Shown here piece by piece: positions 25,801 to 40,500 of a stretch of DNA of 64,000 nt. This DNA is from Beroe ovata (lineage: Eukaryota > Ctenophora > Nuda > Beroida > Beroidae). Where the stretch lies: positions 70,680 to 134,679 of the forward strand of contig CAMPET010000143.1 of NCBI GenBank assembly GCA_946803715.1. The letters are read 5' to 3'. The notes under the pieces were generated by a model. That model saw nothing but the letters and a program-made list of their open reading frames with translations, did no database searches and was not told where the DNA came from. Each line of letters opens with the position of its first letter. Within the stretch, counting starts at the first letter, position 1. Both the position numbers and the translations under genes were made by a program.

Positions 25801-28800
25801 GCAAAGGTTGGTGTATATTGAAGAACAAGCAACACAAAGGGTTGGAATCAAAACAGGGATTCATTTCTGTTGCCCTGAAGAGAAAAAGGCCAACTGAAAA
25901 GGAAAAGAAGAAAGTCCCTGATATTAAGATGGAGCTCAATCTCAAGCCAGAAAGAATTGAAAGGGGTAAAAACTACCCAGAAGGAACCATTGTCGTTAAG
26001 AAAGGGGTTGCTAAATTATCTGACTGTGTGAAGCAGTGTGAGAATAAGAAAGGTTGTGTCAGAGTTGTTGCTGTACCAGAAAAAGGTGTCTGTTTGCTGA
26101 AAAACTCTCAGCACAATAAATCAGAATCTAAACCAGGATACATTTCAGTTGCTCTGAAAAAGAAGTCTCCTTCTGACACAAAGGATAAGGATGTTCCTGA
26201 TGTTGCAATGAAGCTTGATGTCAAACCTAAGGATAGGATTGAAAAGTCTTCCAATTACCGAGACGGTACAATTTCTGTACGAAAAGGTGTCAATAAGTTA
26301 TCTGACTGTGTAAAAATGTGCCAAAACAGGAAGCTTTGCGTCAGAATTGTTGCTGTACCCAGCAAAGGTTGGTGTATATTGAAGAACAAGCAACACAAAG
26401 GGTTGGAATCAAAACAGGGATTCATTTCTGTTGCCCTGAAGAGAAAAAGGCCAACTGAAAAGGAAAAGAATAGAGTTCCTGATGTAGAAATGGAGCTGAA
26501 TATAAAGCCAGAAAGAATTGAAAGGGGTAAAAACTATCCAGAGGGTACCATTGACGTTAAGAAAGGCGTTGCCAAATTATCTGACTGTGTGAAGCAGTGT
26601 GAGAATAAGAAAGGTTGTGTCAGAGTTGTTGCTGTGCGAGAAAAGGGTGTCTGTTTGCTGAAAAACTCTCAGCACAAGAAATCAGAATCTAAACCAGGAT
26701 ACATTTCAGTTTGTATGAAAAAGAAATCTCCTTCTGACACAAAGGATAAGGAGGTTTCTGATGTTGCAATGAAGCTTGATGTCAAGCCCAAGGATAGGAT
26801 TGAAAAATCTTCCAATTACCGAGATGGTACAATTTCTGTTCAAAAAGGTGTCAATAAGTTATCTGACTGTGTAAAAATGTGCCAAAACAGGAAGCTTTGC
26901 GTCAGAATTGTTGCTGTACCCAGCAAGGGTTGGTGCATATTGAAGAACAAGCAGCACAAAGGGTTGGAATCTAAACAGGGATTCATTTCTGTTGCCCTGA
27001 AGAGAAAAACACCCACTGAAAAGGAAAAGAAAAAAGTTCCTGGTGTAGAAATGGAGCTGAATCTAAAGCCAGAAAGAATTGAAAGGGGTAAAAACTATCC
27101 AGAGGGTACCATTGACGTTAAAAAAGGCGTTGTCAAATTATCCAACTGTGTAAAGCAGTGTGAGAATAGAAAAGATTGTGTCAGAGTAGTTGCTGTGCAC
27201 AAAAAAGGTGTATGTTTGCTGAAGAATAACCAGCACAAAAAATCACAATCAAGACCAGGATATGTTTCAGTTCCTATCGAAAAACAAACCCCTGAGAAGG
27301 CAGATGAAAATGAAGACCATATTCAGAATCCAATGAAGATTGATCTTTCAGCTGATCGAATTGAAAAGGGTAAAGATTATCCTGCAGGTACTATCAGTTC
27401 AAAGCAGCCCATCAATTTTCTATCAGAATGTTTGAAGCTTTGCAAAAAGGAGGTTACCTGCATCAGAGTGGTAGTTATAACCCGTGCCAAGATGTGTGTT
27501 CTTAAGAATTTTTATCACAAGAATGCTGAAGACAGGGCTGGGTTCCTTTCTGTTGGCTTATCCCCAGAAGAGCTCATTGATACTGAAGAATATGGCACAA
27601 TTGATATGGATGAAGAAAATAAAGATGATGAGGGTTCTGCTGATGAAAAACATGAGGAAAATATGCGTATTGATCTTCCTGTGGATAGATTGGAAAAGGG
27701 AACAAACTATCCCTATGGTGAGATAAGGATTATTTCAGAAGTTGAGTCATTGAGCAAATGTTTGGAAAATTGCGCTGACGAGCCAACATGTGTAAGAGTA
27801 GTTGTGGTACCCACTGACAGAAGATGCTTCTTGAAAAACTCTAGCCATGGCAAGGCAGAGAATGTTGTTGGTCATATTTCTGTTGCCCTGTCTGCAGATG
27901 AACTTATTGACGCAGATGATGCTGATGATTATGATGAAAATAAAGAAGAGATGGAGCAGAAATCAGATGATATAATGAAACTTGATATTTCAGCTGATAG
28001 AATCGAAAAGGATATAGATTACCCTGCTGGTACAATTACTTCGAAGAAGCCCATCAATTCTCTATCAGAATGTTTGAACTTTTGCAACAAGGAGGTTACC
28101 TGCATCAGAGTGGTAGTTATAACCCGTGCCAAGATGTGTGTTCTTAAGAATTCTTATCACAAGGAATCTGAAGACAGGGCTGGATTCGTATCTGTTGGCT
28201 TATCGCCAGAAGAGCTCATCGAAACTGAAGATTTTGATGACAATAAAGAAGATGGCAATAAAAAAGATGACAGTAAAGAAGATGACAATAAAGAAGATGG
28301 CAATAAAAAAGATGACAGTAAAGAAGATGACAATAAAGAGGGTGACAATAAAGAAGAGATGGAGCAAAAATACTTTTCATTTGACATACCCAGTTCCAAA
28401 GTTGAGTTTTCGACAAGATATCCAGAGGGAACAATCTCATCACACAGTAACATCAATTCGATATCACAATGTGTCAAAATTTGCAAAGAAGAGACATCAT
28501 GTGTGGGATTTGTTATTGTACCTGAGAAGAAAGTATGCTACCTGAAGAACAGGGAGCATGCCAAAGCAGTGAAAAAGGATGGTGTCCTCTCTGTTGCGGT
28601 TCCGTTTAAGGAAAATAAGGATAGCGGTTCCTGCAAAGATGTTCCAGTTGCGAAATCAGGTCCTTTCTCTCGAGCTGGATGTGGCGAGTAAGTATTCCTG
28701 AATTTTGTCAAACTGTCTATTTTTACCGCGAATTGAACAACCGTAACTGGTACCTACTCATTTATAACACAGCATTTCGTCCAGAACTGGCGGGGTATTG

Positions 28801-31506
28801 AGATCAGTATTGAGTGGTAAGATAGGATGTTGTGCGAGCAGTGCATGTGAGAGACAGACCTGTACGAGGCAGAATTGTAATTCGGCCACCTGCAAGTGTC
28901 CGCCCTCTTCATCAGTGCAAGGAGTCATTTATAGTCAAGGTAAATACCTGGGAATACCTCACAGACAACATCTATGCCACTCATTTCAAAATTGACCAGT
29001 TTCGCCTGATACCTAATAATCGGAAAATTAAGCAATCCGTCAAGGCCAGTATTTTTTATGAAATTCGACTCAAATGTATACTGGCCTAGACACATCACTC
29101 TATCAATATGCTTAATAATCAATATCTAAAAATTTCAATCTTCGAGTTGAAAAATTATTCAAGTTTTTCGGAAACCGATCAGACTTGGTTTAACGATCGA
29201 TATAGCGAGATTAAATATGTAACAATCTATAAAAATTTTGAATTATACTGCAGATAAGATAGTGGCCCTATCCTGCTGCACGTTGAACTGTCAATGGAAT
29301 GGCTGCAGGGAAAGGAGTTTCTCCTGCGAAAGGAGTGAGATTGTGATAGGAATGAAATCTGGAAAACTGACATGTTGTCAAATCAAGAGGAAGGGTCTAG
29401 GTTCAGACTTCTACCAGAATTCCATGGTGACTGATGACAGCAGTTTAGTGATGGATTATGTGACAGAACCGCCAACGGATTTCGCCACTCGAGCATGGCA
29501 GGGTGGGAGATCATTTGATGGTGGTGTCCAGGTCAGTAAAACGAGTTTGACTTTGAGTGAAGACACAGGAGAAGATGGGTGTCAGCATGTACTCTTTGAA
29601 GTAGACGGTGAAATGACTTTTGGAGGCTGTCAAGGGTAGGTCATTTCCACGATCTGTGTTTCCAAACAATAAGAGCAAAATTTTCAAACAATGAGAACAA
29701 ATTTCTTTCATCATCATCTGTGTTGCTGATGTTGAAAATTTCAGAAGGGGTAGTTTCATCAACAGCATCAGTATAAATGGGGTGAAGTGCTGTGGGGGAC
29801 CTCCCCTGACATCGTGTATGCTTATCATGGGAAGACACGGATGTCCGCTCGATACTGCTGTTCACTCTATAGAGTTCAAAAATGGTTGGTCACTTTGAAT
29901 TCTTGTTTCCTCAACCTAAACCCCTTTTCAATGATCTACTAAAATCAAGATCTTTTCATTTCATCTGATATAAGGTAATTATCGGTTGAATTATTATAAT
30001 TCGATAGGTATACGAGTCTTTCTCCAGGTTCAGCATCCATCATGGAATGCTGCAAGGCAGATGAAGTCAAGTACACTTCATGTGAGGATAGAATTGGTTC
30101 CTGTGCAGCTGGGCAGCTAGTGGTCCGAGTGGAGTCGAGAGATTGTGCTGGAACGTGTCTGCCTTTCGTCAGGTGTCTGTCCAAACCATTTGTAGTGATT
30201 GCTATTTGCATGATAGACTGGTGGTTCACCACTGGTGAAAGCAATAGGCAGGATAAGTAGCTAGTTTGCTATCTATAGATACCTAGGAACGGTTTTCTGC
30301 ACATGCTTTTTTGCGATGATATTTTCAGCAAGCATAAATTGCACTTTCAAAGTTATTTCGAACCAGCTATTTCCTGGATAATTTTTGACATTTGTCTAAT
30401 TACTAGCAATACTTGATTATCTGTATTATTAAAATTCAGATGTTGTTCTCTGGATTCAACAAGCGCGAGCCCATCAGCAGCAGCCGCCGACCCTCATGAC
30501 ATCTGTCTAACTTTCCCTCTCGATTGGCGGGAAGATATGCAGGCTAAATTTGCACGATGTTTCCAGTTAGTACCAAACACTGCAGCTAGTGTGCATGAGC
30601 AATCAGGGTCACTGACTTATATCCTCATCCCACGCTAATAACATAACAACCCGTCAACTATAATCCCATCCCTACCCCAATCCTCACTGCAATCATCCCA
30701 TCCTCACCCCAATCCTCACTGCAATCATCCCATCCTCACACCAATCCTCACTACAATCATCCCATCCTGACACCAATCCTCACTACAATCATCCCATCCT
30801 CACACCAATCCTCACACCAATCCCCAGTGATATTACTACAATCCTCACCCCAATCCTCACTACAATCCTCACTTTAGGACGGATCACGTGTTGAGGAATG
30901 TCGGCGCCGAGGTGGAATGCTGTGAAGGGAAGTGTCTCACTGTGGACTGTACTGTTATGGACCTCTATGATAGGACCACTCTGACATGCCCTTGGGGAAC
31001 CATTGCTAACGGAGTCGGCTTCACATACAGTGAGATAATACTTTCATAGATATATCCTCGAGAATGATATATACCAATGATCCATCCCCTTCTCTAAATC
31101 GCTATGTTTACAATCTCGCGTTATTGTTGCTTTGATTTAGTCGCTGGGTGCGTTATTGTTGCGTTATTGTTGCATGGACACCGGGGTCCAGCACAATGCG
31201 CAAGTTAAAATCTTCTTGCCCAAATGGTCCTAGAATTCCTCCGGCCGAATCCTAGTTTTCCAGAACATCCAAGTGCATGAGGAATGAGGGGGCACATTAC
31301 ACAGTTGTGATTTACTCCTCCTCCCCCCAGATGAAATAAGCTATCTGGAGTGCTGTACGACAAACTGCCGGTACAGTTCGTGTGTGGATAGAGTGGGCCA
31401 GTGTCTCCAGGGTGAAGTGGTTCAAGATGTTAAACTGGTTCAGGGGGATGTGATGCTCCGCTGTTGTAGTATTCTGGGTGTCATGACTCAGCAAGGTAAG
31501 GTAGTT

Positions 31507-31549
<43 letters not shown>

Positions 31550-34500
31550 TGTGTAAAGTTAACTAGCTGTTCTCAAGCGTGAGAGAGAGGAGTATGTGAA
31601 CTATTGTTCTCTAACTAAATTCCTTTCTGAACATCCAACTTACTCTCCACTTGATAGGTTTTGACCCCCTCTCTCTTCATAGAATTCGCTCAAAGACGAT
31701 CCGATTTTGAGAATATCAAAATGAAGCGAGCCGTTCCCCAACTCTCTTCTACCGACTCTATTCATGGACACCGATCAAAACGCGTCGTCAGCCTCTCTAA
31801 TCTTGGTAACTACCGGCTCGGACTGTCCAATAGTGCGGGGGAGGGAGAGGAGGGCTCGACTCCCTACCCCATGGACTGTAGATCGGTGGACTTCCTGGAG
31901 AGAAGGGAGGCGGAGTCGCACTATGCGTCTTGCGAGAGAACCACAAGTAATGTGAGGGAGGTGGGACTGAAGACTGTTTCCTGCTGTGCGTCCACCTGCG
32001 GAACTTCGAGGTGAGAGTCAACGATGACGTTTACAACTAGAAAATAGGGTTAAGCAAGTTAGGACCCTGGATCTGTCCTTTCGACAGTTTTATTGTTCAA
32101 AGCTATCACAAATGATGGGATGCTATTCACCGATGAATGACTGTTTTGATACCCTACTCTCCCACACAGGTGTAATATAGTTCCGATAACCAATAGGACA
32201 CTGTACAGCTGTCCTGTCGGTACTGTCATTAACGGTGTCGGCAGATCCCCCTCGTCAGGTAATTGAGCATAATTATCTAGTTATGACCCATTATTAATTA
32301 ATGGTGACGAGTAGAAATGCCATGATTGATGTGCGAATAAAGAGAATATAGTCAAGTCAGGTTGCACGGTTAATAATATTGTGTATTCAGTGGTTGAAGG
32401 TTCGATTTTAAAACACTGAATTACCGTGAAACGGGTCCATGGGACGGGTTATAAACTAGTTCTACTAAAATCTAAATCATCAGACAAGATAACCCTCTTG
32501 TCGTGCTGTCATTTGGACTGTGACATGGTACAGTGCCAAGAGAGAGAACGGTTCTGTGAGCCTGGGGAAGTGATGACCAGCATTACCAAGGACATGGAGT
32601 GTGACAGACTGCCTTGCTCTTACAGGTACCAGTGTTCACTTAGGGGGGGGCTCGAATTCATCTTCCTGTTGCCGCTGCGCGGGTTCCAATATTTTTAAAC
32701 AAGGGATAGCCCGCGAGTGTAGGTAGGTAGCTATTCGTAGTTTGAGACACTCAAGCACATCCCCAGCTCCCATCCCATACTCAAATGCCCGCATCCCATG
32801 ATACATCCCATACCCGGAAATCTTCCCACACGCTATGCAATTCCTCAGAGTGATGTGTTGCTCTACTGGAGTACCACAGGAACCCGCAACTGAGGATACA
32901 TCAATACCGATCAACAATCCTACCATACCGTCAGAACAGGGTACAGAAAAGATAGATCAAGAACATGAACGTAAGGGATGTGTGGTTCATTGTATGATAT
33001 TGATAAGAGGAAGAATATAAATTGATATTTTTCCAAAACCAAATATGATTTGGTTGTTTCTNGGACTGTCCAATAGTGCGGGGGAGGGAGAGGAGAGCTC
33101 GACTCCCTACCCCATGGACTGTAGATCAGTGGACTTCCTGGAGAGAAGGGAGGCGGAGTCGCACTATGCGTCTTGCGAGAGAACCACTAGTAATGTGAGG
33201 GAGGTGGGACTGAAGACTGTTTCCTGCTGTGCTTCCACCTGCGGAACTTCGAGGTGAGAGTCTAACAACCTGAAAATATGGCTAAGCAAGTTAGGACCCT
33301 GGATCTTGTCCTTTCGACAGTTTAATTGTTCAAAGCTATCACAAATGATGGGATGCTATTCACCGATGAATGACTGTTTGGATACCCTACTCTCCCACAC
33401 AGGTGTAACATAGTTCCGATAACCAATAGGACACTGTACAGCTGTCCTGCCGGTACTGTCATTAACGGTGTCGGCAGATCCCCCTCGTCAGGTGATTGAG
33501 TAATGCTAATTTAGCATAATTATGACCCATTATTGATTATGACCCATTAATGGTGACGAGTAGAAATGCCATGATATAAAGGGATTATAGTCAAGTCAGG
33601 TGTACGGTTAACAATATTGTGTATTCAGTGGTTGACGGTTGTTATAGATCCCCTCGTTGTAAAACACTGAATTACCGTGTATCGGGTCCATGGGACGGGT
33701 TATAAATATAAACTAGTTCTGGTTATCTCTACTAAAATCTAAATCATCAGACAAGATAACCCTCCTGTCGTGCTGTCATGTGGACTGTGACATGGCACAG
33801 TGCCAGGAGAGAGAACGGTTCTGTGAGCCTGGGGAAGTGATGACCAGCATTACCAAGGACCTGGAGTGTGACAGACTACCTTGCTCTTACAGGTACCAGT
33901 AGTAATTTTGGGGGGGCTTAAATTTATACTCCTGTCGCGTTCCAATATTTTTCAACCCTTGCAAGGGATAGCCCGCGAGTTTAGCTATCCTCAGTTTGAG
34001 ATACCCAAGCTCCCATCCCATACTCAAATGACCGCATCCCATGATACATCCCATACCCTGACATCTTTCCACACGCTATGCAATTCCTCAGAGTGATGTG
34101 CTGCTCAACAAGACTACAACAAGAACCCGCAACTGAGGATACATCAATACCGATCAACAATCCTGACATACCGTCAGAACAGGGTACAGAAAAGATAGAT
34201 CAAGAACATGAACGTAAGGGATGCGTGGTTCATTGTATGATACTATGATATTGATATGAAGAAGATTATAAATTGATATTTTTCGATCGTGGTTTGGTTA
34301 ATCGGAAATTGCTATTTTCAGTTTCTGCTGCTTACAAGAAGTTTCTTGTTCCAACTGAGGAATGTCCTTACATCATCAGGGGACGTGGTATCACTTGCCC
34401 AATGTTAGTTTCAATAGAGTCACTTAACATGAAAATCAATCCATTTTACACTATTCTCCCTCACTTGACACAACTCCCTCGCTTGACACCGCTCTCTCAA

Positions 34501-37500
34501 TTGAGTCTTGGCACCACTCTCTTACGTGACATCATTCTCTCACTTGACACCATTCGGCAGCCAACACCACCTGAGCATGGTCCACACACTCGCCACATCC
34601 ATGTTGGAAGCCAAGTGCTGCCAATCCGAAACACCGGAACCCTGTGTACCGACATTGGACGGGAACTGTAAGGGTGCAATTTGTAGTGTGGGGATGGCTG
34701 GGTCAGGGCTATTCAAACTCGGGTGTAGTCATTCGGACAGGACAGAGGTTTGGGATCTCACTTCGGAATTCAATGATTTCTGAATATTATCTTATCCGAT
34801 ATCCTGTCACAATTTGCTATTTCTACTTTTCTACTTATCCATTTTTCACCCAGGACACAAGATGGTGTGTAGACATGGAAATGAGAGAAACCGATGTAAT
34901 TTCGTGTCCACTGGGATATGAGATGGCGAATCTCAAATCCACGTGAGTATTTACTTCTATCAATTGAGACCCGATATTTTCATATTCCCTATCCCATCCC
35001 CTTTGAAACTCGGATCACACATGAATTGCAAATAAATATCGGGTAAGTTTTAATAATGCCAGGGATAGAAGTCAGTTCAAACAGAATGCCCTAGATTCCG
35101 GTTCATTCATCCCAGGAAACGCTGGGACAGATATCTGTCAGATAATTGACGAAACATGTGACTCGAGAAAAACAGCATGAGTCGCACTGCATTACTCAGC
35201 TGCTGATTCTGTCATATTGCCCGCACAGCTGACAGTCCGTTACATCACACTATATCAGGGGTGTGTAACTACACATCTGGGATGTGTAGCTTATGCCCCT
35301 AATATTGATGCTAGCAGATCGATACTAGAGAATCTTCTCCACTTTGACAACTTCGCTTGTCTTTCCAAATGGAGTTCGACCCTTGTCTTTGCCGTACTGT
35401 CGTCGTGGCTTGTACGCCTGGCGTTTCTCCAAGTTGTGGTCTTCTAACTCTCCTGGAGGGGGGAAGTGGTGTCAACGGTCGCAATTATACCCTGGAGGGG
35501 AAGGTGGAGTGGTGTACTGGTGTCAACTAGTCGCAGTAGAGAATGAAAATCAATGCACATAATTTCTGAATAAACATTATTGTCCGGCTTCGTTGGCTGT
35601 GTACTGTGTATCAAGAGTGATATTGTTCGAAATAGGCGGAACTGATAGCAATAGTTGGGAAGATGTGTTACCTGTTTCGATGTTTTCATCGTTGATTGCA
35701 GCAGATTCAAGCTGGTGAACGGCGAAGATCAATGTGAGAATGATTGCTGAGAGAGCCATGGTTGAAATGTGAATCTGACCTCGTTTTCCCCACTCTTATA
35801 TACTACGTGCGAGATCACGTGATATATGGGTCACGTGACCCCCCCGTATTATTACCGATAACAATAGCTATCTCCGAGCTCACTATCTCCCTGTGTTAAT
35901 AGATTGAGTTAAATCTTAGACACTATTGTCTTCCACGGTCAATGGCATAAGTCGCACTGCCCCCATTATGGTGTGCCGCCACTTGTTGCCCACGAACACG
36001 ACTTTTTTGACAAATTTGCTCTTACGAACTATAATGTGAACTCAATAAAAGGGAAGGCGTCACGTGTTCATCGTAATGGGTATCGATCGGATTGTTGTCC
36101 TCGACATTTAACCCTCTATATGAGACGATAAATGGCGACACAATTGCACGGTTCACTCTATTGAAACTCATTTTATGCTCAATGCAATCCATTAGTGGCG
36201 ATGTTATTTTCTAGCCATATTAACATATTTTGTCGCGAGGCTTCCTCCATTACGAGTGATCGAATAAGCACAGGTTTCGAGGTTTGAGATAAGAACTTGC
36301 GTGTTATGAGTGAACCCGGCATATTTTCGGGTATAGTGTGGTCTGGGCGATATTCCATTAACAGAGTGATAGCAATTATCAGGTGATCGAGTCAGTCAGA
36401 TTGGCTTGATCAGGATTAAAGCATGTCCATAGCACGCGATGGTTGGGGAATGTTAATTGTGAGTTCCTAGTGAGGCATGCAATGTTGTGCAGTAGCTTGA
36501 TAATGCGAGTAACACTGGTATATAATACAATCGTGAGTGGACACGATATAGAATGAGTGGTCAGGATAGGTTCCACTGCCCCACCCAGATTGGTGGTGAC
36601 ATCCATCATAATACTCCAGTATAACACACCGCGAGGTCACGAATAATGTGGTCATGATTCATGAGTAATGTGGAGTAAGTTAATAAGCTATGTATAGCCC
36701 TCCTGTGCTCCATTCTCATGAACTGCTCCCTCTAAATAACTTTGCAAAGGAGCATGATCTCACCCCCGCAATCCCCCTGCTGCAGGTGTCCGCAAGGTAT
36801 ACACGAGGGGTGCGTTGTGCATGTCTCCTGCTGTACTGACACTAGACCGGTGACGCTCTCTGCAAAACGTCATGTCCCCGCCCACGTTTACCCCGTGGAG
36901 CTGTTCGAGTCGACTGTCATCGATTGCAAAGCGTAAGTGCTGATTCCTAGTCGATGAAAATGTAGAGTTTCTACTGTCTACACTTCTTACACTTGAGCAT
37001 TGCCCAATGCCCATACATCATTATGTCCAGTGTCCACTTTAGTGTCGATTAATCTGAGAAACCACCCAATTGAAGATGTTCTATTCAGGTACGAATCAGC
37101 TCTTATATCCAAGATCACACTTGGTCGTATCCCGGAGGGCACATGCGGTCCGACAGTTGCGAGGAACTGTTACCTGCACAGCTCTTTCATTGTTTCCAAC
37201 TCAGCGCAATGCGACACAGGGTTCGCCATGAAGTCAGTCAGTTTCGATGCTGAGGGGAAGCTCGCTTCACCCCTCTCCTGCTGCAGTATAGGAGGTGAGT
37301 TTCGCAATGGACCGGTATTTCAATACCCGCAACTCCTTCCTACAATAGCAGAACTCCACTATGTGTGTTGGATAACAACTGGAGACTGTCCGGAAATACA
37401 TTTAAATATATCATCAAATTCATCCAATCAATGTCAATGACTCAGAACTAACCAAATTGTTTACATTTTCAGATCACGAGGTATCCGAGACCACAATGAC

Positions 37501-40500
37501 ATCATCACTCGACGAGGCGGACTGCGGTAGTGGTTTCATCAACACAATCCGCACAGACACTACCGGACAAGCCGGCACTAGGGTGGAAGTCACGTGCATC
37601 TTCACTAGTGAGGTTCTGCATGTCATTGATGATGACGTCACTGAGGATGATGACATGAGCAGTGAGGAGGGGGAAAGGGAGGAGAGTAAAATAGCAGAGG
37701 AGCACGGTAATCAGGACAACGATATGGAGGAGGAAGGTCATGGAGGAGGGCCTGATTCGACAGAAATGGAAGACAACATAATCGAAGAAGAAGAAGATCA
37801 GAACAAGGGGGAAGAATCAGGGGAGTTCCAAGAGATTGAGGAAGGTAGAGGTGGTGAGGAAGATGTGTACTACGATGAGAAGATCGAGGAGAGAGAGGGA
37901 GGAAATGAGGAGAGTGAGAGAGGAGATGAGGAGAGTGAGGGAGGAAATGAGGAGAGTGAGGGAGGAGATGAGGAGAGTGAGGGAGGAAATGAGGAGAGTG
38001 AGGGAGCAGATGAGGAGAGTGAGGGAGCAGATGAGGAAAGGGAGGAAAGTGGGGAGGTATCAGATGATGAAGACAGTGATCCTACCAACAATACAGGTAT
38101 CTATAGATGCTTTCTTAATATGTTCCGTTCATCTCAGTGATTCGTATAATGTAGTTTAAAATGTTATAACACGTCACATCTGTTTCAGAAAGCAAAGACT
38201 CACCCTGTATACTCAACAATACCACGCTTCCCGACGGCAATTTGATAACATCAGAATTCCAACATTTTGAGGAGTGCATTGCTGCGTGTATCCAGAATAA
38301 CGAGTGTACTGCTGGATCCTACGTTCAGTCACATAACCGATGTTTCCTGAAGGGCCCAACCCATGAACCCCCCGAGAAAACTGAGTGGTCCACTCACAAT
38401 GCTGTGAAATCTTTTGATTTCAGATGCACCCCAGCTAAAATAGCCCCCAATACTGACAATACTATCAAAGATAACAGTGGGAGAGAGTTGGCTAAAGAGC
38501 CATGCTCTCATTTCGATGCTATATACTCGCAATCCTCACCCCTCAATAAAGTGCAAATGCCCAGTCTTGACAAGTGTCTGAGTGAGTGTGTGCTGGAGTT
38601 GGAGTGTACTGCAGTATCCTACATTGAGGACACTGATACTTGCTACCTATTCGGACATGAGCGGGGAGTACTTGTGAAGACATCTGATCAGGATAAAGTG
38701 GTGTCTGTTGATATGCTTCACTCCTGTCCCTCACTGCACGACGGTAACAACAAGGGGAGTGGTCAGAACAACGACCAGACAACCAGTGAGGTTGTCCCAT
38801 GCAGACACCGTGCTAGTGACCTACCTGGGGGAACCATAGCAACCACAGAGTCCCTTGTTCTGACAAAGTGCATGCTCGAGTGTGGGTATACTCCGGGATG
38901 TGTGGCTGTGTCGTTTAACTTCCTGACCGGACAGTGTGCTCTGAAGGACAAATCACACGGGTCCCTGCAGCGAGCCCATATCTTGATAACATCAGTTGAT
39001 TTCACTAGACAGTGTTACAAAGACAGGGACAATGTGGAGGTGAGTGAGGAGGGATGTGTTTTCAGGAATGGGATTTACTCCACAGGGAGCACTCTAGCTA
39101 GCCTTCACTCTGAGACTGATGGGGATTGTGTGGACAAGTGCAGATCGACACCTCACTGCGTGGCCACGAGTTTTGTATCGAGTTCCAAGAAGTGTATACT
39201 GAAGGGGAGTGACCATGGTCCAGTGGATAGGACTGCATGGACATGGGCGCACTCGGCCATTTCCCACGATCTGTCCTGTAATGAACCAAGTGATAATGCC
39301 CCAAAGAACGGTGAAAACCCCTGCGTTTATCACAATGTTTTCATCAGTGGTGGAACTTATTTTATCGAAGATGCTGAATCCAGTGAAATGTGTAATCAGC
39401 TCTGCTTATCCCAGGAACTGTGCTCCGCTGTAACCTACATCTCCATGACCAGGAAATGTCACATGAAGACCACTGATCACGGGCTGCCCGTCCACACGGA
39501 GCGGGCCCGCCATGTCGGGGCCGTGTCCGTGGATTTCCGATGTGACCGCGAGGTTTACAAGAGATTCCTCCAGATTCTGCCCGGACAACGGAACATGAGG
39601 ACTGAGGAGACGGCGTGCAAATACTACGAGCATGTCCTGGACGCGGCCGTCATGGAGGAGATACCGTTCACCAGTGAGCAGGAGTGTGTGTACACGTGCA
39701 TGACAAATGGGGAGTGCACAGCTGTTACCTACAACTCCTCAACTATGATGTGTCATCTCATTGGGGCAGACTCCCATCACCCTAAACTCGCCGAGAAGCA
39801 CAAGGGAGTCATCTCGTACGATTTTACGCGGGATTGTGTGAAGTACAAGCCACTAGAGCCGGTTATCACAAGAACAGTCGATATATGCAAGTATCCCGAC
39901 ATGAACTACCACTGTAGAGTCCTCCAGACGATTTCCAACATAACGAGTGGTAATGCGTGTGTGGAGATTTGCTCTAAAAACTCGCGGTGCACTGCGGTTA
40001 CGCATATTGGAGGACCTAACGCGGACAAGTGCTTCCTCAGGGCTGAGGACCACGGTCCTCTCTATCCTCAAGTGATATCATCCTCACACACCCTGGTTTC
40101 ATATGATCTCGAGTGCAATAACACTGCCCGTCATGATGGCGCTCTGGGGAACACATCCCTCTTTCCTGTCGAGGATATGGATTTCTTCATGGGAGCTACA
40201 CATGGGCCTGATAATGGTGACCCAACTGCAGCACCAATTCACACTGATAAACCAGTTGATGAGGCGCCAACTAATTTCAAAGATGATAATATCGAAGATG
40301 ACAATGTAGTTTTCGACGGAGGAAACATAGTCCCCGAAGATAATGGTATTTCTCCAGGACAGGATGTATTTTTTGACGAGCATCGTGAAATATTTGAAGA
40401 CGAGGCCATCCCGAAATTCCAGATTGACTTGAGCTCTACCAATCCTTGCCTGCTTGACTCACAGAGTTTCAATAAGACACATCTTCTGAAGAATATACGG

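Larger units (their letters stand above)
34943..36785. other. Intron 43, host of a nested antisense peptide gene
   Basis: This 1.84-kb intron contains the antisense prepropeptide gene (35325-35759) and its likely promoter (35790-35840). The remainder (35850-36780) is AT-rich sequence in which I see no further exon. Confidence 0.5.

Noticed and set aside
28157-28486. Minus-strand frame of 109 codons opposite the acidic linker in exon 30, and similar ones opposite other acidic or repetitive coding tracts
   Set aside because: Antisense of Glu/Asp/Lys-rich repeats gives open Ser/Leu-rich frames by composition; the plus-strand PAN frame is much stronger.
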